NCBI RefSeq assembly: GCF_000723465.1
Contig: NZ_HF545617.1
Coordinates: forward strand, 124,001-188,000
DNA: 64,000 nucleotides
Direction of reading: 5' to 3'
Source of the DNA: Ruminococcus bicirculans (ex Wegman et al. 2014)
GTDB taxonomy: Bacteria > Bacillota > Clostridia > Oscillospirales > Ruminococcaceae
The position numbers were made by a program, and so were the translations under genes. This document shows positions 15,250-24,520 of the stretch, in pieces. Under the pieces are notes generated by a model that did not search any database, had not been told where the DNA came from, and was given only the letters and a program-made list of their open reading frames with translations. Each line of letters starts with the position of its first letter. Position 1 is the stretch's first letter.

Positions 15250-16719
15250 TTATTCTCCTTTAAGCTCGGCAAATTTTTTCTGCATGGTAGGGTTATTTTT
15301 GGTAAGACTCTTGATAGTGAGAGCGTCAGCCTTTTTGTTTGCAAGGCGCAGATTGTTTTCTGATGAAATAAGGTTTTCTTTTATCTTTGTGAGATGTGCT
15401 ATAGACTTGTCTATTTCTGTGATAGCTTCGCCAAAACGTCTGCTTGCAAGTTCATAGTTTCGGGCAAAGCCCTCCTTGAAAGTGTTGATGTTTTGCTCAA
15501 ACATTGTGATGTCGATATTCTCGTTGCGCACCTTTTCGAGCTCTTCCTTATAGGAAAGGGTATTCATGGCGGCATTTCTCAGTATGGTGATTATTGGTAT
15601 AAAACACTGAGGTCTGACTACATACATTTTATCATAAGCATATGAAACATCTGTGATACCTGCGTTATAAAGCTCGCTGTCGCTTTCCAGAAGTGAAACA
15701 AGTACAGCGTATTCACATTTTTTCTCACGTCTGTCCTTGTCAAGCTCTTTGAAGAAATGCTCGTTCTTTTTCTTGGTGGAGGTGGTATCCTGCTCGTTTT
15801 TCATTTCAAACATTATGGATATTATCTCCACACCGTTTTCATCACATTCACGGTAGATAAAGTCGCCCTTGCTTCCTGAGCTTGCGTCGTTATCCTTGTC
15901 AAAATAAGCGTTTCTGAATGCGGTAGCTCTTATCTTGTTGAACTCGTTCATGCAGTGCTGTTCAAGGCTCTCGCCCACCATTTTTGTAGACAGACGGCTT
16001 TTTAGGTCTTTGTAGTATGCGATAGCTTCGTCCTTACTTTTTATCTGTGCATTAAGCTCTGCAATAGTGGAATTTTTCTCACTTTCCACTTTTGAAAGTG
16101 CAGTGGTAAGCTCCAAAGCCTTTTCAGTATCCTTATTTTTGATATCTGTTTCAAGACGTGTTATCTCCGCTTTATATTCATTTTCTGACTTTTGCATTTG
16201 CAGAGTATGCTCAGAATTGAGTTGCTGTATCTGCATATCACGCTGAGATATCTCCTGCCTGAGCTTGTCCTTTTCGCTGTTGAATTGCGATCTTGCTTTC
16301 TCCACAGCCATTGATATGGCAAGTTCTTTTTCTGTGGTCATAGATTTGGTCTGAGCGGTAAGCTGTGCAATAAGCTTTTCGTTTTGACTTATCTGCTCTT
16401 TTAGCTGCTCAAGCGTTTTTTCATACTCGGCTCTTGTGCTCTCCTGAGCCTTTGTGACTGCAAGCGTCTTTTCACTCTCGCCATTAGCCGCAGCCGCTTT
16501 CAGCTTTTGTATCTCCATATCCTTATCATTGACAGCCTTTGTATACTTGCTGTCAAAATCAAGCTTAGCAAGCTTCAAAGCCTTGTCTTTTTCATCAGCC
16601 ACACGCTTGTCAAGCTCTTTATCAAACTCCGCAGTTTTTACCTGTGCCACGATAGCCGCATAGCCCTGCTCGTCAACTTTGAATACCTCTCCGCAGTGGG
16701 GACATTTTATTTCAGACAT
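15250..16719 (-). CDS. DUF2130 domain protein with long coiled coil
   Basis: 489 residues, cytoplasmic. A short N-terminal zinc-ribbon-like CPHCGEVF precedes a long coiled coil (about residues 30-240, Lys/Glu/Gln rich with heptads), then the DUF2130 domain with [42 protein letters not shown] and [30 protein letters not shown]. The latter resembles restriction-endonuclease-like folds (GSKGDF, then E-x-K in FEMKNE), so a nuclease role has been considered for the family; function is not established. SD CGGAGG before ATG. Confidence 0.8.
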   Translation of the reverse strand: MSEIKCPHCGEVFKVDEQGYAAIVAQVKTAEFDKELDKRVADEKDKALKLAKLDFDSKYTKAVNDKDMEIQKLKAAAANGESEKTLAVTKAQESTRAEYEKTLEQLKEQISQNEKLIAQLTAQTKSMTTEKELAISMAVEKARSQFNSEKDKLRQEISQRDMQIQQLNSEHTLQMQKSENEYKAEITRLETDIKNKDTEKALELTTALSKVESEKNSTIAELNAQIKSKDEAIAYYKDLKSRLSTKMVGESLEQHCMNEFNKIRATAFRNAYFDKDNDASSGSKGDFIYRECDENGVEIISIMFEMKNEQDTTSTKKKNEHFFKELDKDRREKKCEYAVLVSLLESDSELYNAGITDVSYAYDKMYVVRPQCFIPIITILRNAAMNTLSYKEELEKVRNENIDITMFEQNINTFKEGFARNYELASRRFGEAITEIDKSIAHLTKIKENLISSENNLRLANKKADALTIKSLTKNNPTMQKKFAELKGE

Positions 16720-16757
16720 TTTATGTACCTCCGATTTCTTATTTTTTCTTTAATATG

Positions 16758-16786
16758 ATTATACCATATTTTATTCTCCTATACAA
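16758..16786 (-). promoter_or_regulatory. Promoter of the DUF2130-yitT unit
   Basis: Minus strand: TTGTAT, 17-base spacer, TATAAT, about 38 bases upstream of the DUF2130 start. Confidence 0.7.
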
Positions 16787-16813
16787 GAAATGAAGAAGAT
16801 TTTTTTTTACGAC

Positions 16814-16846
16814 AAAAAAGCAGGAACGTAAAAATCACGCTCCTGC
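16814..16846 (-). terminator. Terminator downstream of hcp
   Basis: GCAGGAACGT and ACGCTCCTGC-type arms pair; on the minus strand TTTTTT follows. It is separated from the hcp stop by about 160 bases that carry a repeat module. Confidence 0.7.
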
Positions 16847-16998
16847 CAATTTATTAAAAAGCCAAAAGTTAGAGAGCGGCACAAAGGTCGCCCATACATA
16901 AAATAGTTACGTCATTTGTAGGGGACGGCGCCCTCGACGTCCCGCTTGCTCGGTTTTTCAGCACTCTCAGCAGAAAAGTAAAAAAATCACGCTCCTGC
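16830..16998. repeat. 17-bp direct repeat bracketing a 135-bp segment
   Basis: AAAAATCACGCTCCTGC occurs at 16830-16846 and 16982-16998. The first copy is one arm of the terminator; the second lies 6 bases from the hcp stop. The sequence in between contains repeat copy 2. Confidence 0.75.
16917..16945. repeat. Short palindromic intergenic repeat, copy 2
   Basis: TGTAGGGGACG followed by a CGTCCCGC arm. It is related in its opening bases to the elements at 9228 and 41030. Confidence 0.5.
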
Positions 16999-17004
16999 GA
17001 AAAT

Positions 17005-18567
17005 TTAGCCGAGTATTTTCTTTATATCTTCCTCTGGTGTGCTGATAGGAGTAAGCTGGAACTTATCGACCAAAACGTCAAGCACGCCCTTTGAAACGAA
17101 TGCAGGGAGGGTCGGTCCGAGGTAGATGTTCTTTATGCCCAATGAAAGCAGGGTGAGAAGTATGCACACTGCCTTTTGCTCATACCATGAAAGCACAAGT
17201 GTCAGCGGCAGATCGTTCACACCGCAGTCGAACGCCTCGGCAAGTGCAATGGCTATCTTTATGGCTGAGTATGCGTCATTACACTGTCCGCAGTCAAGTA
17301 TCCTTGGTATGCCGTCGATAGTGCCGAGATCCATATCGTTTATGCGATATTTTCCGCAGGCAAGAGTGAGGATAAGACTGTCAGGCGGCGTGAGCCTTGC
17401 GAAGTCGGAATAGTAACTTCTGCTCGGTGACGCACCGTCACAGCCGCCTATGAGGAAGAAGTGCTTTATCCTGCCCTCTTTCACAAGGCTTATTATCTTT
17501 TCGGCATTTGACAGCACTGCGTTGTGTGCAAAGCCTGTTGTTACTGTGTGACCGCCGTTCATACCTGTCATTTCTCTGTCCTCGTCATAGCCGCCGCACT
17601 CAATGGCTTTTTCTATAACAGGCGTAAAATCCTTGTCGTCGCCAATGTGCACAAGCTCAGGATATGACACGATAGAGGTGGTGAAAACTCTGTCGCAGTA
17701 GCTTTGACGGACAGGCATTATGCAGTTTGTTGTGAAAAGTATCGGTGCAGGGATATTGTGAAATTCCGTCTGCTGATTTTGCCAGCCTGTGCCGAAATTG
17801 CCCTTTAGCTGCGGATAGGCTTTGAGCTTTGGATAACCATGGGCAGGGAGCATTTCACTGTGAGTGTAGATATTCACTCCTTTATCTTTGGTCTGCTCAA
17901 GTAGAAGTTTCATATCGTGCAGGTCATGACCGCTCACGACGATAAAAGGCCCTTTTTCAATGGTCAGTGGAACTTCTGTAGGGACAGGGTCACCGTATGC
18001 GTCAGTGTTTGCGGCATCGAGAAGTGCCATACATTTCAGGTTCACATTGCCTGTTTCAAGCACCAGCCCCAACAGCTTTTCAGGGTCGTTCTCACTGCCT
18101 ATGGCACGCAGAGCTTTGTAGAAAAAGCTTGTCACCTCGCTGTCAGTTTTGCCAAGTGCCTGTGCGTGATAAGCATACGCCGCCATACCCTTTATTCCGA
18201 AGAGGATAAGTGATTTCAGCGAGCGGATATCCTCATGATCGTTCCACAGTTTTTTCATGTCGTAGTCATCAAACTTCTGAGAGTTGATGCGGTTTCGCTC
18301 AATGTGTATCTCCTCTGTGAGCTGTTTTATGGTGACATTATTGAAGTTCACGTTCGTGATAGTCGTAAAAAGCCCTTTGAGTATGAGCATATCTGTTTTT
18401 TCAGTTGACGAGCCATTTTCTGCGGCGTTTGCAAGGGTGATAAGTGCACCGATAAGCTCGTCTTGATAAACTGCTGTGTCGGCTTTTTTGCCGCATACGC
18501 CTACTTTTCCGTCACAGCCTGTGTTGTGTGCTGTCTGCTGACACTGGAAACAAAACATATCTTTCAC
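17005..18567 (-). CDS. hcp: Hybrid-cluster protein (hydroxylamine reductase)
   Basis: 520 residues, cytoplasmic, an oxygen-sensitive Fe-S/Fe-O-S enzyme that handles hydroxylamine or nitric oxide stress in anaerobes. The N-terminal cluster site is C6-x2-C9-x8-C18-x6-C25 (FCFQCQQTAHNTGCDGKVGVCG). Hybrid-cluster ligands are visible downstream: GHDLHDM, FTTNCIMPV, IGGCDGAS, LACGKYR and DCGQCND. Start is GTG at 18567 with SD CGGAGG. It lies 68 bases after spmB, so it may have its own promoter. No hcr reductase gene is adjacent. Confidence 0.95.
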   Translation of the reverse strand: MKDMFCFQCQQTAHNTGCDGKVGVCGKKADTAVYQDELIGALITLANAAENGSSTEKTDMLILKGLFTTITNVNFNNVTIKQLTEEIHIERNRINSQKFDDYDMKKLWNDHEDIRSLKSLILFGIKGMAAYAYHAQALGKTDSEVTSFFYKALRAIGSENDPEKLLGLVLETGNVNLKCMALLDAANTDAYGDPVPTEVPLTIEKGPFIVVSGHDLHDMKLLLEQTKDKGVNIYTHSEMLPAHGYPKLKAYPQLKGNFGTGWQNQQTEFHNIPAPILFTTNCIMPVRQSYCDRVFTTSIVSYPELVHIGDDKDFTPVIEKAIECGGYDEDREMTGMNGGHTVTTGFAHNAVLSNAEKIISLVKEGRIKHFFLIGGCDGASPSRSYYSDFARLTPPDSLILTLACGKYRINDMDLGTIDGIPRILDCGQCNDAYSAIKIAIALAEAFDCGVNDLPLTLVLSWYEQKAVCILLTLLSLGIKNIYLGPTLPAFVSKGVLDVLVDKFQLTPISTPEEDIKKILG

Positions 18568-18634
18568 TGGTAAGACCTCCGTATATTTGTGATAGGTCTA
18601 TTATGTACCGATATGTGAAATTTATTCCTGAGTT

Positions 18635-19153
18635 TTATGAGAAAAACAGCCTTACAGCCAGTGCAGAGAACACAAATCCCATAAGGTCTGAAAGGCACGC
18701 CGCAGCAAATACCGAGGGGTAAGCTTTTTGCTTTATGGCTGAAAAATATACTGCTATGGTGTAGAATGTCGTTTCCGTTGACCCCATTAAAACGCTTGCC
18801 ACACGTCCGCTGTAGCTGTCAGGGGAAACGCTTGAAAGAATGGTTTCAAGGCAGGCGAGTGCGCCGCTCCCTGAAATGGGTCTGACTATGGCAAGGGGTA
18901 TGCACTCTTCTGGAAAGCCTAGAAAAGTGGTCACAGGTCGGAGCAGTTTTGCTATAATATCAGCCGCCCCTGATGATGTGAACATTCCAACTGCTGTCAT
19001 AAGCAGAATTAGCATTGGTATAAGCCCCACGGCGATTTTGAGGTTTTCAGTCGCACCCTCGCAGAACACATTCACTATATCCACCTTCTTCACAAGCCCA
19101 TAGCAAAGTATAAAAACCATAAGCGCAGGCACGAAAATGTCACCGAAATTCAT
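18635..19153 (-). CDS. spmB: Spore maturation protein B
   Basis: 172 residues from the ATG at 19153, chosen for the SD AAAGGA; the frame opens at 19183. A multi-pass nucleoside-recognition (Gate) domain protein with landmarks IPMLILLMTAVGMFTSSGAADII, RPISGSGALACLE and GSTETTFYTIAVYFSA. SpmA and SpmB act together in dehydration of the spore core. The gene overlaps spmA by 14 bases. Confidence 0.92.
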   Translation of the reverse strand: MNFGDIFVPALMVFILCYGLVKKVDIVNVFCEGATENLKIAVGLIPMLILLMTAVGMFTSSGAADIIAKLLRPVTTFLGFPEECIPLAIVRPISGSGALACLETILSSVSPDSYSGRVASVLMGSTETTFYTIAVYFSAIKQKAYPSVFAAACLSDLMGFVFSALAVRLFFS

Positions 19154-19748
19154 GGCGTTCGTCCTTTCTGAGGTTGAGGGCATAGACCATAAGACAGCCT
19201 GCGGTCACGGAGATAAGGGAGGAGAAAATGATAGCAGGCGTTACGTCAAAGGGGGATACTGCACCGTGTTCAAGGCGCATTGCCGCAATGGTGGAGGGGA
19301 TAAGCTGAATGGAAGCCGTGTTAAGCACCACAAGCATAGAAATGCACTTCTTTCGTGCCGTGGGCGGAAGCTTCTGCATGGCTTTCACTGTGGCTATGCC
19401 TGAGGGTGTGGCGGCATTGCCTAATCCTAAAAGGTTTGCGGTCAGGTTCATTGTCACAGCATTCATGACCTCGGGGCAGTGTGCGGCATCTCTGAATAGT
19501 AGCCTTGTGACAGGGGATAGCATACGGGCAATGACCGCTGTTATGCCAGCCTTTTCACATATCTTCATAAGTCCGCCCCAAAGACACATCGAGCCACTCA
19601 GGTATATGACAAGCTCCACCGCTTTGTTACAGCCTTCAAGAGAAGCCGCTGATACTGCTGTCATGTCGCCTTTAAGAAAACCGCATAACAAGGCGGATAG
19701 GGACAATATCACAATTATTACGCTTAATATAATTAACACTCCTTTCAA
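19140..19748 (-). CDS. spmA: Spore maturation protein A
   Basis: About 200 residues with several membrane segments and the Gate domain. Landmarks are CNKAVELVIYLSGSMCLWGGLMKI, NLTANLLGLGNAATPSGI and LVVLNTASIQLIPST. The start is uncertain: the open frame begins at a TTG (19748), but the only SD-like sequence, AAAGGAG, is within the first codons of that frame. Initiation a few codons later, even at a rare codon, is possible. It heads the spmA-spmB pair. Confidence 0.9.
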   Translation of the reverse strand: MKGVLIILSVIIVILSLSALLCGFLKGDMTAVSAASLEGCNKAVELVIYLSGSMCLWGGLMKICEKAGITAVIARMLSPVTRLLFRDAAHCPEVMNAVTMNLTANLLGLGNAATPSGIATVKAMQKLPPTARKKCISMLVVLNTASIQLIPSTIAAMRLEHGAVSPFDVTPAIIFSSLISVTAGCLMVYALNLRKDERHEFR

Positions 19749-19815
19749 CTAGTATTCATATCAAGTTAATATATAAAAAACTTTGACAATAAGTGTGAAA
19801 TTTTGGTGATAACGC

Positions 19816-19844
19816 TTGACAAATGTAATTATGTTTGTTATAAT
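19816..19844 (+). promoter_or_regulatory. Promoter of the AbrB-type gene
   Basis: TTGACA, 17-base spacer, TATAAT: perfect consensus, giving a leader of about 70 bases. Confidence 0.88.
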
Positions 19845-19918
19845 ATGTTTATCATAAGATTTATGTTAAATGAAATACTATTTTTGTGTTTCAAATTAAT
19901 TTAAAGGGGATTGATTTT

Positions 19919-20167
19919 ATGAAATCTACAGGAATTGTAAGAAAAGTTGACGAGCTTGGAAGAATTGTTCTTCCTATCGAGCTCAGAAGAACCTACGACC
20001 TTGCTGTTAAGGACGCTATCGAGATCTATACAGATGATGACAAGATCATTCTGAAGAAGTTCCAGAGAACTTGTATCTTCTGCGGAAGCGGTGAAGAGTG
20101 CGTTGAATACAAGGGCAAGACAATTTGTGCAGCTTGTATGGCAGAGCTCAAGGGTGAAGCTAAGTAA
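19919..20167 (+). CDS. AbrB/SpoVT-type transition regulator with C-terminal zinc-ribbon motif
   Basis: 82 residues. A swapped-hairpin AbrB DNA-binding domain (MKSTGIVRKVDELGRIVLPIELRRTYDL, about 1-50) is followed by a small CxxC...CxxC module (CIFCGSGEEC, then CAAC) that could bind zinc. Proteins of this shape are global regulators of transition-state and spore genes. The ATG at 19919 has SD AAAGGGG. The frame extends upstream to 19886 without a ribosome site. It stands alone between a perfect promoter and a terminator, so expression is probably high. Confidence 0.88.
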   Translation: MKSTGIVRKVDELGRIVLPIELRRTYDLAVKDAIEIYTDDDKIILKKFQRTCIFCGSGEECVEYKGKTICAACMAELKGEAK

Positions 20168-20197
20168 TTACATATTTGTAGTAATATTATGAAACAG

Positions 20198-20236
20198 ACA
20201 GGACGGACATGAAAGTGTTTGTCCTGTTTTTATTTT
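20198..20236 (+). terminator. Terminator of the AbrB-type gene
   Basis: ACAGGAC pairs with GTCCTGT, followed by TTTTTATTTT. Confidence 0.8.
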
Positions 20237-20245
20237 ATGTGATAG

Positions 20246-20280
20246 AAAAAGCGTGTATGCCAATGACATACACGCTTTTT
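20246..20280 (-). terminator. Terminator of the GH25-like gene
   Basis: AAAAAGCGTGTATG pairs with CATACACGCTTTTT. It is symmetric and works in both directions, immediately after the minus-strand stop. Confidence 0.85.
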
Positions 20281-21144
20281 TTATATTATAAGCTTTTTGA
20301 AATCATCTTCGCTGCCATTAAATACCGTCATGTGTAGATATTCGCCGCTTTCATAGAATGAGAATTTTACACGGTTGGTATAAGTCCAAAACGTCCAATC
20401 CATATCCTCGTCAGGCTTTGAAAACAGGCTCTCATACCATATCTTGTCCTTGTTAAATCTGCTGTCTGAAGCAACGATGTTTTTGTACGTCCGTTCTGTG
20501 CAGTATATGACAGGTCTTATGCCGTATTGCTTTTCTATCCTGTCGCAGAAGTCTGCAAGGTTATCTGCGGCTTCGTAATAGTCAGGGGGCAGAAGTCTGT
20601 AAAGTCCTCTCAGTCTTACCTCCACTGCAGGGATAAGCCTGCCGCTTAGATCCTCGCCCACAGCATTTATGAAATGCTCTGCCTGCTTAGTGCCGTCAGT
20701 ATCAAGCTCAAGCACATGATATGCTCCCACTGATATATCAGTGTCCTTTGAGCCGTTCCAGTTGTCACGGAACGCACCGTCCTCAAAGGTAGTGCCTTTG
20801 GTGGCTCTAATATAGGCGGTTTGGATATTCTGCTTAGCAAAACTCTTCCAGCGTATCTCGCCCATTGACTCTGTTACAACAGGTCCTCTTATTGGATAGT
20901 CACGCTTTTTCGGCTCATTGAACCACAGTCTGCCTGTATACAAAAGCACCGCAAGGTTTATCACAAGCACAACTGCACACAGTATTATCAGCCGTTTTAC
21001 GAGCTTTTTCAGAAATCTGTGACGCGGCTTTTCTTCCTCGTAGACCTCGTAATTTGTGTAGTTTGAAAGGTCACGATCGTCATACTCGCTGTCTATTTTG
21101 TTTATTGCTTCCTTGTCAAGCTTGAATTTCTTGCTGCGTTTCAT
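20281..21144 (-). CDS. Membrane-anchored GH25-like protein, probably catalytically dead
   Basis: 287 residues from ATG at 21144 (SD GAGAGGAT); the frame opens at 21210. A cytoplasmic N-tail of about 50 residues and one membrane helix (about 52-72, LIILCAVVLVINLAVLLYTG) lead to a GH25 lysozyme fold. Fold landmarks are clear: YIRATKGTTFEDGAFRDNWNGSK, SVGAYHVLELDTDGTKQAEHF, WTFWTYTN, MTVFNGSEDDF. The expected catalytic residues are absent: the GVDVS strand reads GPVVT and the VDVE strand reads AVEVR. It may be a wall-binding or scaffold protein. It overlaps the Rrf2 gene by 29 bases. Confidence 0.75.
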   Translation of the reverse strand: MKRSKKFKLDKEAINKIDSEYDDRDLSNYTNYEVYEEEKPRHRFLKKLVKRLIILCAVVLVINLAVLLYTGRLWFNEPKKRDYPIRGPVVTESMGEIRWKSFAKQNIQTAYIRATKGTTFEDGAFRDNWNGSKDTDISVGAYHVLELDTDGTKQAEHFINAVGEDLSGRLIPAVEVRLRGLYRLLPPDYYEAADNLADFCDRIEKQYGIRPVIYCTERTYKNIVASDSRFNKDKIWYESLFSKPDEDMDWTFWTYTNRVKFSFYESGEYLHMTVFNGSEDDFKKLII

Positions 21145-21574
21145 TAGCAGTATCCTCTCGGTTAAATTCCTCAGAATTTGCGATAAGCTCCGCAAAGGTA
21201 TATGTGTCAAGCTTGTTCCTTACCATTTCAGATATCTCGTTAAAAGCTTTCTGATAACAGCAGATACCGTCTGCACCTCTGTTGCAGGTGCAGTCTGGGG
21301 AAAGACATCTTGAAAAATAATATGTACCCTCTATGGCTTCAAGAACGTCTTTCAAAGTAAGCTGTGCAGGGTCTTTATTTATGATATAGCCTCCCTGCGT
21401 GCCTTTATATGACTTCACTATATCAGCCGCAACAAGCTTTCTCAGTATCTTCAGCGCAAATCGAAGTGTAACGCAGGCATCATTGGAAATGGTCTTTGCG
21501 TCCATTTTGTCTCTTTCGCGGCATAGAACGGATACTATTCTTACTGCGTAATCCGCCTCAAGTGTTATAAACAT
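21116..21574 (-). CDS. Rrf2-family transcriptional regulator with cysteine cluster
   Basis: 152 residues. A winged helix (MFITLEADYAVRIVSVLCRERDKMDAKTISNDACVTLRFALKILRKLVAADIVKSYKGTQGGYII) followed by a cysteine-rich loop, C-x4-C-x-C-x7-C-C (CLSPDCTCNRGADGICC, about 92-108), that could hold an Fe-S cluster or sense redox state. IscR, NsrR and CymR are family relatives; which signal this one reads is unknown. SD CGGAGG before ATG. It lies 17 bases downstream of rpoD and overlaps the GH25-like gene, suggesting one transcript. Confidence 0.88.
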   Translation of the reverse strand: MFITLEADYAVRIVSVLCRERDKMDAKTISNDACVTLRFALKILRKLVAADIVKSYKGTQGGYIINKDPAQLTLKDVLEAIEGTYYFSRCLSPDCTCNRGADGICCYQKAFNEISEMVRNKLDTYTFAELIANSEEFNREDTANETQQEIQA

Positions 21575-21590
21575 TTATTTCCTCCGAAAC

Positions 21591-22691
21591 TTAGTCAAGA
21601 TAATCTCTTACCTTGTTGCTCCTGTTAGGGTGACGGAGCTTTCTGAGAGCCTTTGCCTCTATCTGACGTATTCTCTCACGGGTAACGTTGAACTGCTGAC
21701 CTACTTCTTCAAGAGTTCTTGAACGTCCGTCCTCAAGGCCGAAACGCAGTCTGAGCACCTTCTCTTCTCTCTCTGTAAGAGTGGAAAGCACCTGATTTAT
21801 CTGCTCTTTAAGAAGCACAAGTGAAGCGGCTTCTGCCGGAGCCGGAGCGTCATCATCAGGGATAAAGTCGCCAAGATGTGAGTCCTCCTCCTCACCGATA
21901 GGTGTTTCAAGAGAAACAGGGTCCTGAGCGATACGCATTATCTCTCTTACTCTTTCAACGCTCATATCAAGCTCTTTTGCTATTTCCTCAGGTGACGGAT
22001 CATGACCGTTCTTGTGGAGAAGCTGTGAGGATACTTTCTTTACCTTTGTGATAGTTTCTACCATGTGTACAGGTATTCTGATAGTTCTTGCCTGATCGGC
22101 GATTGCTCTTGTTATAGCCTGTCTTATCCACCATGTGGCATATGTGGAGAATTTGAAGCCCTTTGTATAGTCGAATTTTTCAACGGCTTTGATAAGACCC
22201 ATGTTGCCTTCCTGGATAAGGTCAAGGAAGCTCATTCCTCTGCCCACATATTTCTTTGCGATAGAAACAACAAGTCTGAGGTTTGCTTCTGCAAGTCTTT
22301 TTCTTGCTTTTTTAGCGTCCTTTTCATTGCCGCTAGACATCTTTTCTGCAAGTTGTATCTCCTCCTCGGAGGTAAGAAGCGGCACTCTGCCTATTTCCTT
22401 AAGGTAGATCTTAACCGGGTCGTCGATAGCGATCCCGTCGGTTGAAAGGGAAATATCAACGCCGTCCTGATCCAGATCGTCTTCTGGGTTTACCATGTCA
22501 AGGCTGTCGTCGGTGATGATATCATCAATTATCTCAATATTATTTGCGGCACAGCTATCATAGAAGCTGTCCATTTGCTCGACGTCATAGTCGAGCTTTT
22601 CAAGAGCGTCAGTTATCTCTTTTGTAGTGAGCTTGCCTGTAGTCTTGCCGTGTTCCATAAGGTTATCAAGTATCTGTTTCTTGTCTGTCAT
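21591..22691 (-). CDS. rpoD: RNA polymerase primary sigma factor
   Basis: 366 residues. The housekeeping sigma factor that reads the -35/-10 promoters noted in this window. Region 2 ([36 protein letters not shown]), region 3 ([35 protein letters not shown]) and region 4 ([51 protein letters not shown]) are complete; the N-terminal 1.1 region is short. ATG at 22691 has SD TTGGAGTG. It is third in dgt-dnaG-rpoD, the macromolecular-synthesis operon. Confidence 0.97.
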   Translation of the reverse strand: MTDKKQILDNLMEHGKTTGKLTTKEITDALEKLDYDVEQMDSFYDSCAANNIEIIDDIITDDSLDMVNPEDDLDQDGVDISLSTDGIAIDDPVKIYLKEIGRVPLLTSEEEIQLAEKMSSGNEKDAKKARKRLAEANLRLVVSIAKKYVGRGMSFLDLIQEGNMGLIKAVEKFDYTKGFKFSTYATWWIRQAITRAIADQARTIRIPVHMVETITKVKKVSSQLLHKNGHDPSPEEIAKELDMSVERVREIMRIAQDPVSLETPIGEEEDSHLGDFIPDDDAPAPAEAASLVLLKEQINQVLSTLTEREEKVLRLRFGLEDGRSRTLEEVGQQFNVTRERIRQIEAKALRKLRHPNRSNKVRDYLD

Positions 22692-22733
22692 TTCAAACAC
22701 TCCAATCTCAATTTTTACATCGGTTGATCTTTG

Positions 22734-24497
22734 CTAATTCTTTTTGCGCATTTCTTCAAACTTTTTGAAGAAGTCATCGTCGGATATATCCTCCTGTTTC
22801 TCCTTCGGCTTGTAGTTTAAAAGCACATTTATATAATCCTCAGCGACCTTGGCGTCAATGCCCAGTTCGCTGTATTTTTCCAGTATCTCCGTTATCTTAC
22901 CCACTTCCTCGGGTGAAAATTCACCATTAAAAGATGATACAGAGCAATCCTGCAAATCGGTTATCTTGCTCGTCAGGCTTTCGTAAACACGCCTATTGAA
23001 GCTGGTAACGAATTTGTCGGGCGGAAGCCTTTTGAGAACATCTCCGCAGGCGTCATGATTATTGTAGAGATAATATATGATACCCGCTTCGGCGGCGGAT
23101 TCTCGTCTGTGTTCATTGGCTTCGGGGTTTATGGTGTCACGCTTGTCAGCGAAGGTTATAGTGCGGGTCCATTCCTTTTTGCTATACTGATAGCGACGGT
23201 TTTTAAGTATAGCATTAAGTTCTGCATTGACAGTTGTGATGCTCACATTCTGTTCAGCCGCCACCTTTTTTGCGTATATCTCACGCTCAGTAGGGGAGCT
23301 TATATCCGCAAGGACTTTATAGGCTTTTTTGAGATAATCTATCCTGCCTATATCAGTGTCCATATCAATGCCGTCTTTGCATTTTTCTAGCTCAAACTCT
23401 ATTGCGCCGTCTGATTTTTTCAGCAAATGGCGAAAGTGGTCTGCTCCGAATTTGTTTATGTACTCATCAGGGTCTTTTGCACCGTTCATTTTTATAACTG
23501 TGGTCTTAAGACCAGTTTCACCTAGAATTTTTATTGCTCTCGTTGTGGCTTTCTGACCTGCGCCATCTGCGTCATAGCATATGACAACGTTGTCTGCATA
23601 GTTGGATATTATCTTCGCCTGCTCAGGGGTGAGCGCAGTTCCGCAGGAAGCTACGGCATTTTCAAAGCCTGCCTGATTAAGGGAAATAACATCAAGGTTA
23701 CCCTCGCACAGAAGAATGGTCTTATCTTTCACTGCGGCGTTTTTTGCGAAGTTCATGGAGAAAAGAAATCTGTTTTTTGAATACACAATGGTATCTTTTG
23801 AGTTAAGGTATTTTCTCTTATCGTCAGGTGTGAGCGCTCTTCCGCCAAAGCCCACTATATGACCTGCAAGGTCGATAAAAGGGAACATTGCACGATTTAC
23901 GAAGAAATCGAACGTATTTCGGGTATTCTTCTGTGAACGTGAGATAAGCGAGCCTTGCTCCAATTCTTCCTCGGTAAAGCCCTCAGAGAGCATATAGCTT
24001 TTCAAGGCAGACCAACTGTTTGGAGCAAAGCCCATTCCATATTTCTTTATGATTTCAATACTGAGCTTACGTTTGTTTATAAGATAGTCAAGACATTCCT
24101 TGCCCTGTGGTGTCTTTAGCTGATGATAGAAAAACCTTGCGGCTGTTTTATTCATTTCATAGAAGCGCTTTCTGGTATCGGTGCGCTTGCTGTCATAGCC
24201 GTTATCCTCCGGAAGCGGCACTCCGCCACGTTCTGCAAGGAGCTTGACAGCTTCCCAATAGTCCAGATTATTGTACTTCATTGTAAAAGTGATAACATCT
24301 CCGCCTGCTCCGCAGCCAAAGCAGTGAAAATACTCTTTGTCAGGGTGAATATGGCAGGACGGGGTTTTTTCGTTGTGAAAAGGGCAGAGGCAAACATAAT
24401 CTCTGCCTGTTCTTTTGAGGGTGACGTAGCTGCTCATGACCTCTGCGATAGGGTTGGCAGCTTTAAGTCTTTCTATAAAATCTATAGGCAGCGGCAA
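22734..24497 (-). CDS. dnaG: DNA primase
   Basis: 587 residues, if started at TTG 24497, which has a near-perfect SD AAGGAGG six bases upstream; the frame extends to 24536 but then lacks a ribosome site. DnaG lays RNA primers at the replication fork. Domains: CHC2 zinc finger (CPFHNEKTPSCHIHP then FHCFGCGAGG, about 40-70), catalytic TOPRIM core with LLCEGNLDVISLNQAGF near 258 and VVICYDADGAGQKA, and a C-terminal helicase-binding helical domain. It lies between dgt and rpoD on the same strand. Confidence 0.96.
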   Translation of the reverse strand: MPLPIDFIERLKAANPIAEVMSSYVTLKRTGRDYVCLCPFHNEKTPSCHIHPDKEYFHCFGCGAGGDVITFTMKYNNLDYWEAVKLLAERGGVPLPEDNGYDSKRTDTRKRFYEMNKTAARFFYHQLKTPQGKECLDYLINKRKLSIEIIKKYGMGFAPNSWSALKSYMLSEGFTEEELEQGSLISRSQKNTRNTFDFFVNRAMFPFIDLAGHIVGFGGRALTPDDKRKYLNSKDTIVYSKNRFLFSMNFAKNAAVKDKTILLCEGNLDVISLNQAGFENAVASCGTALTPEQAKIISNYADNVVICYDADGAGQKATTRAIKILGETGLKTTVIKMNGAKDPDEYINKFGADHFRHLLKKSDGAIEFELEKCKDGIDMDTDIGRIDYLKKAYKVLADISSPTEREIYAKKVAAEQNVSITTVNAELNAILKNRRYQYSKKEWTRTITFADKRDTINPEANEHRRESAAEAGIIYYLYNNHDACGDVLKRLPPDKFVTSFNRRVYESLTSKITDLQDCSVSSFNGEFSPEEVGKITEILEKYSELGIDAKVAEDYINVLLNYKPKEKQEDISDDDFFKKFEEMRKKN

Positions 24498-24520
24498 ATT
24501 TCTTCCTCCTTGGGTATGCG

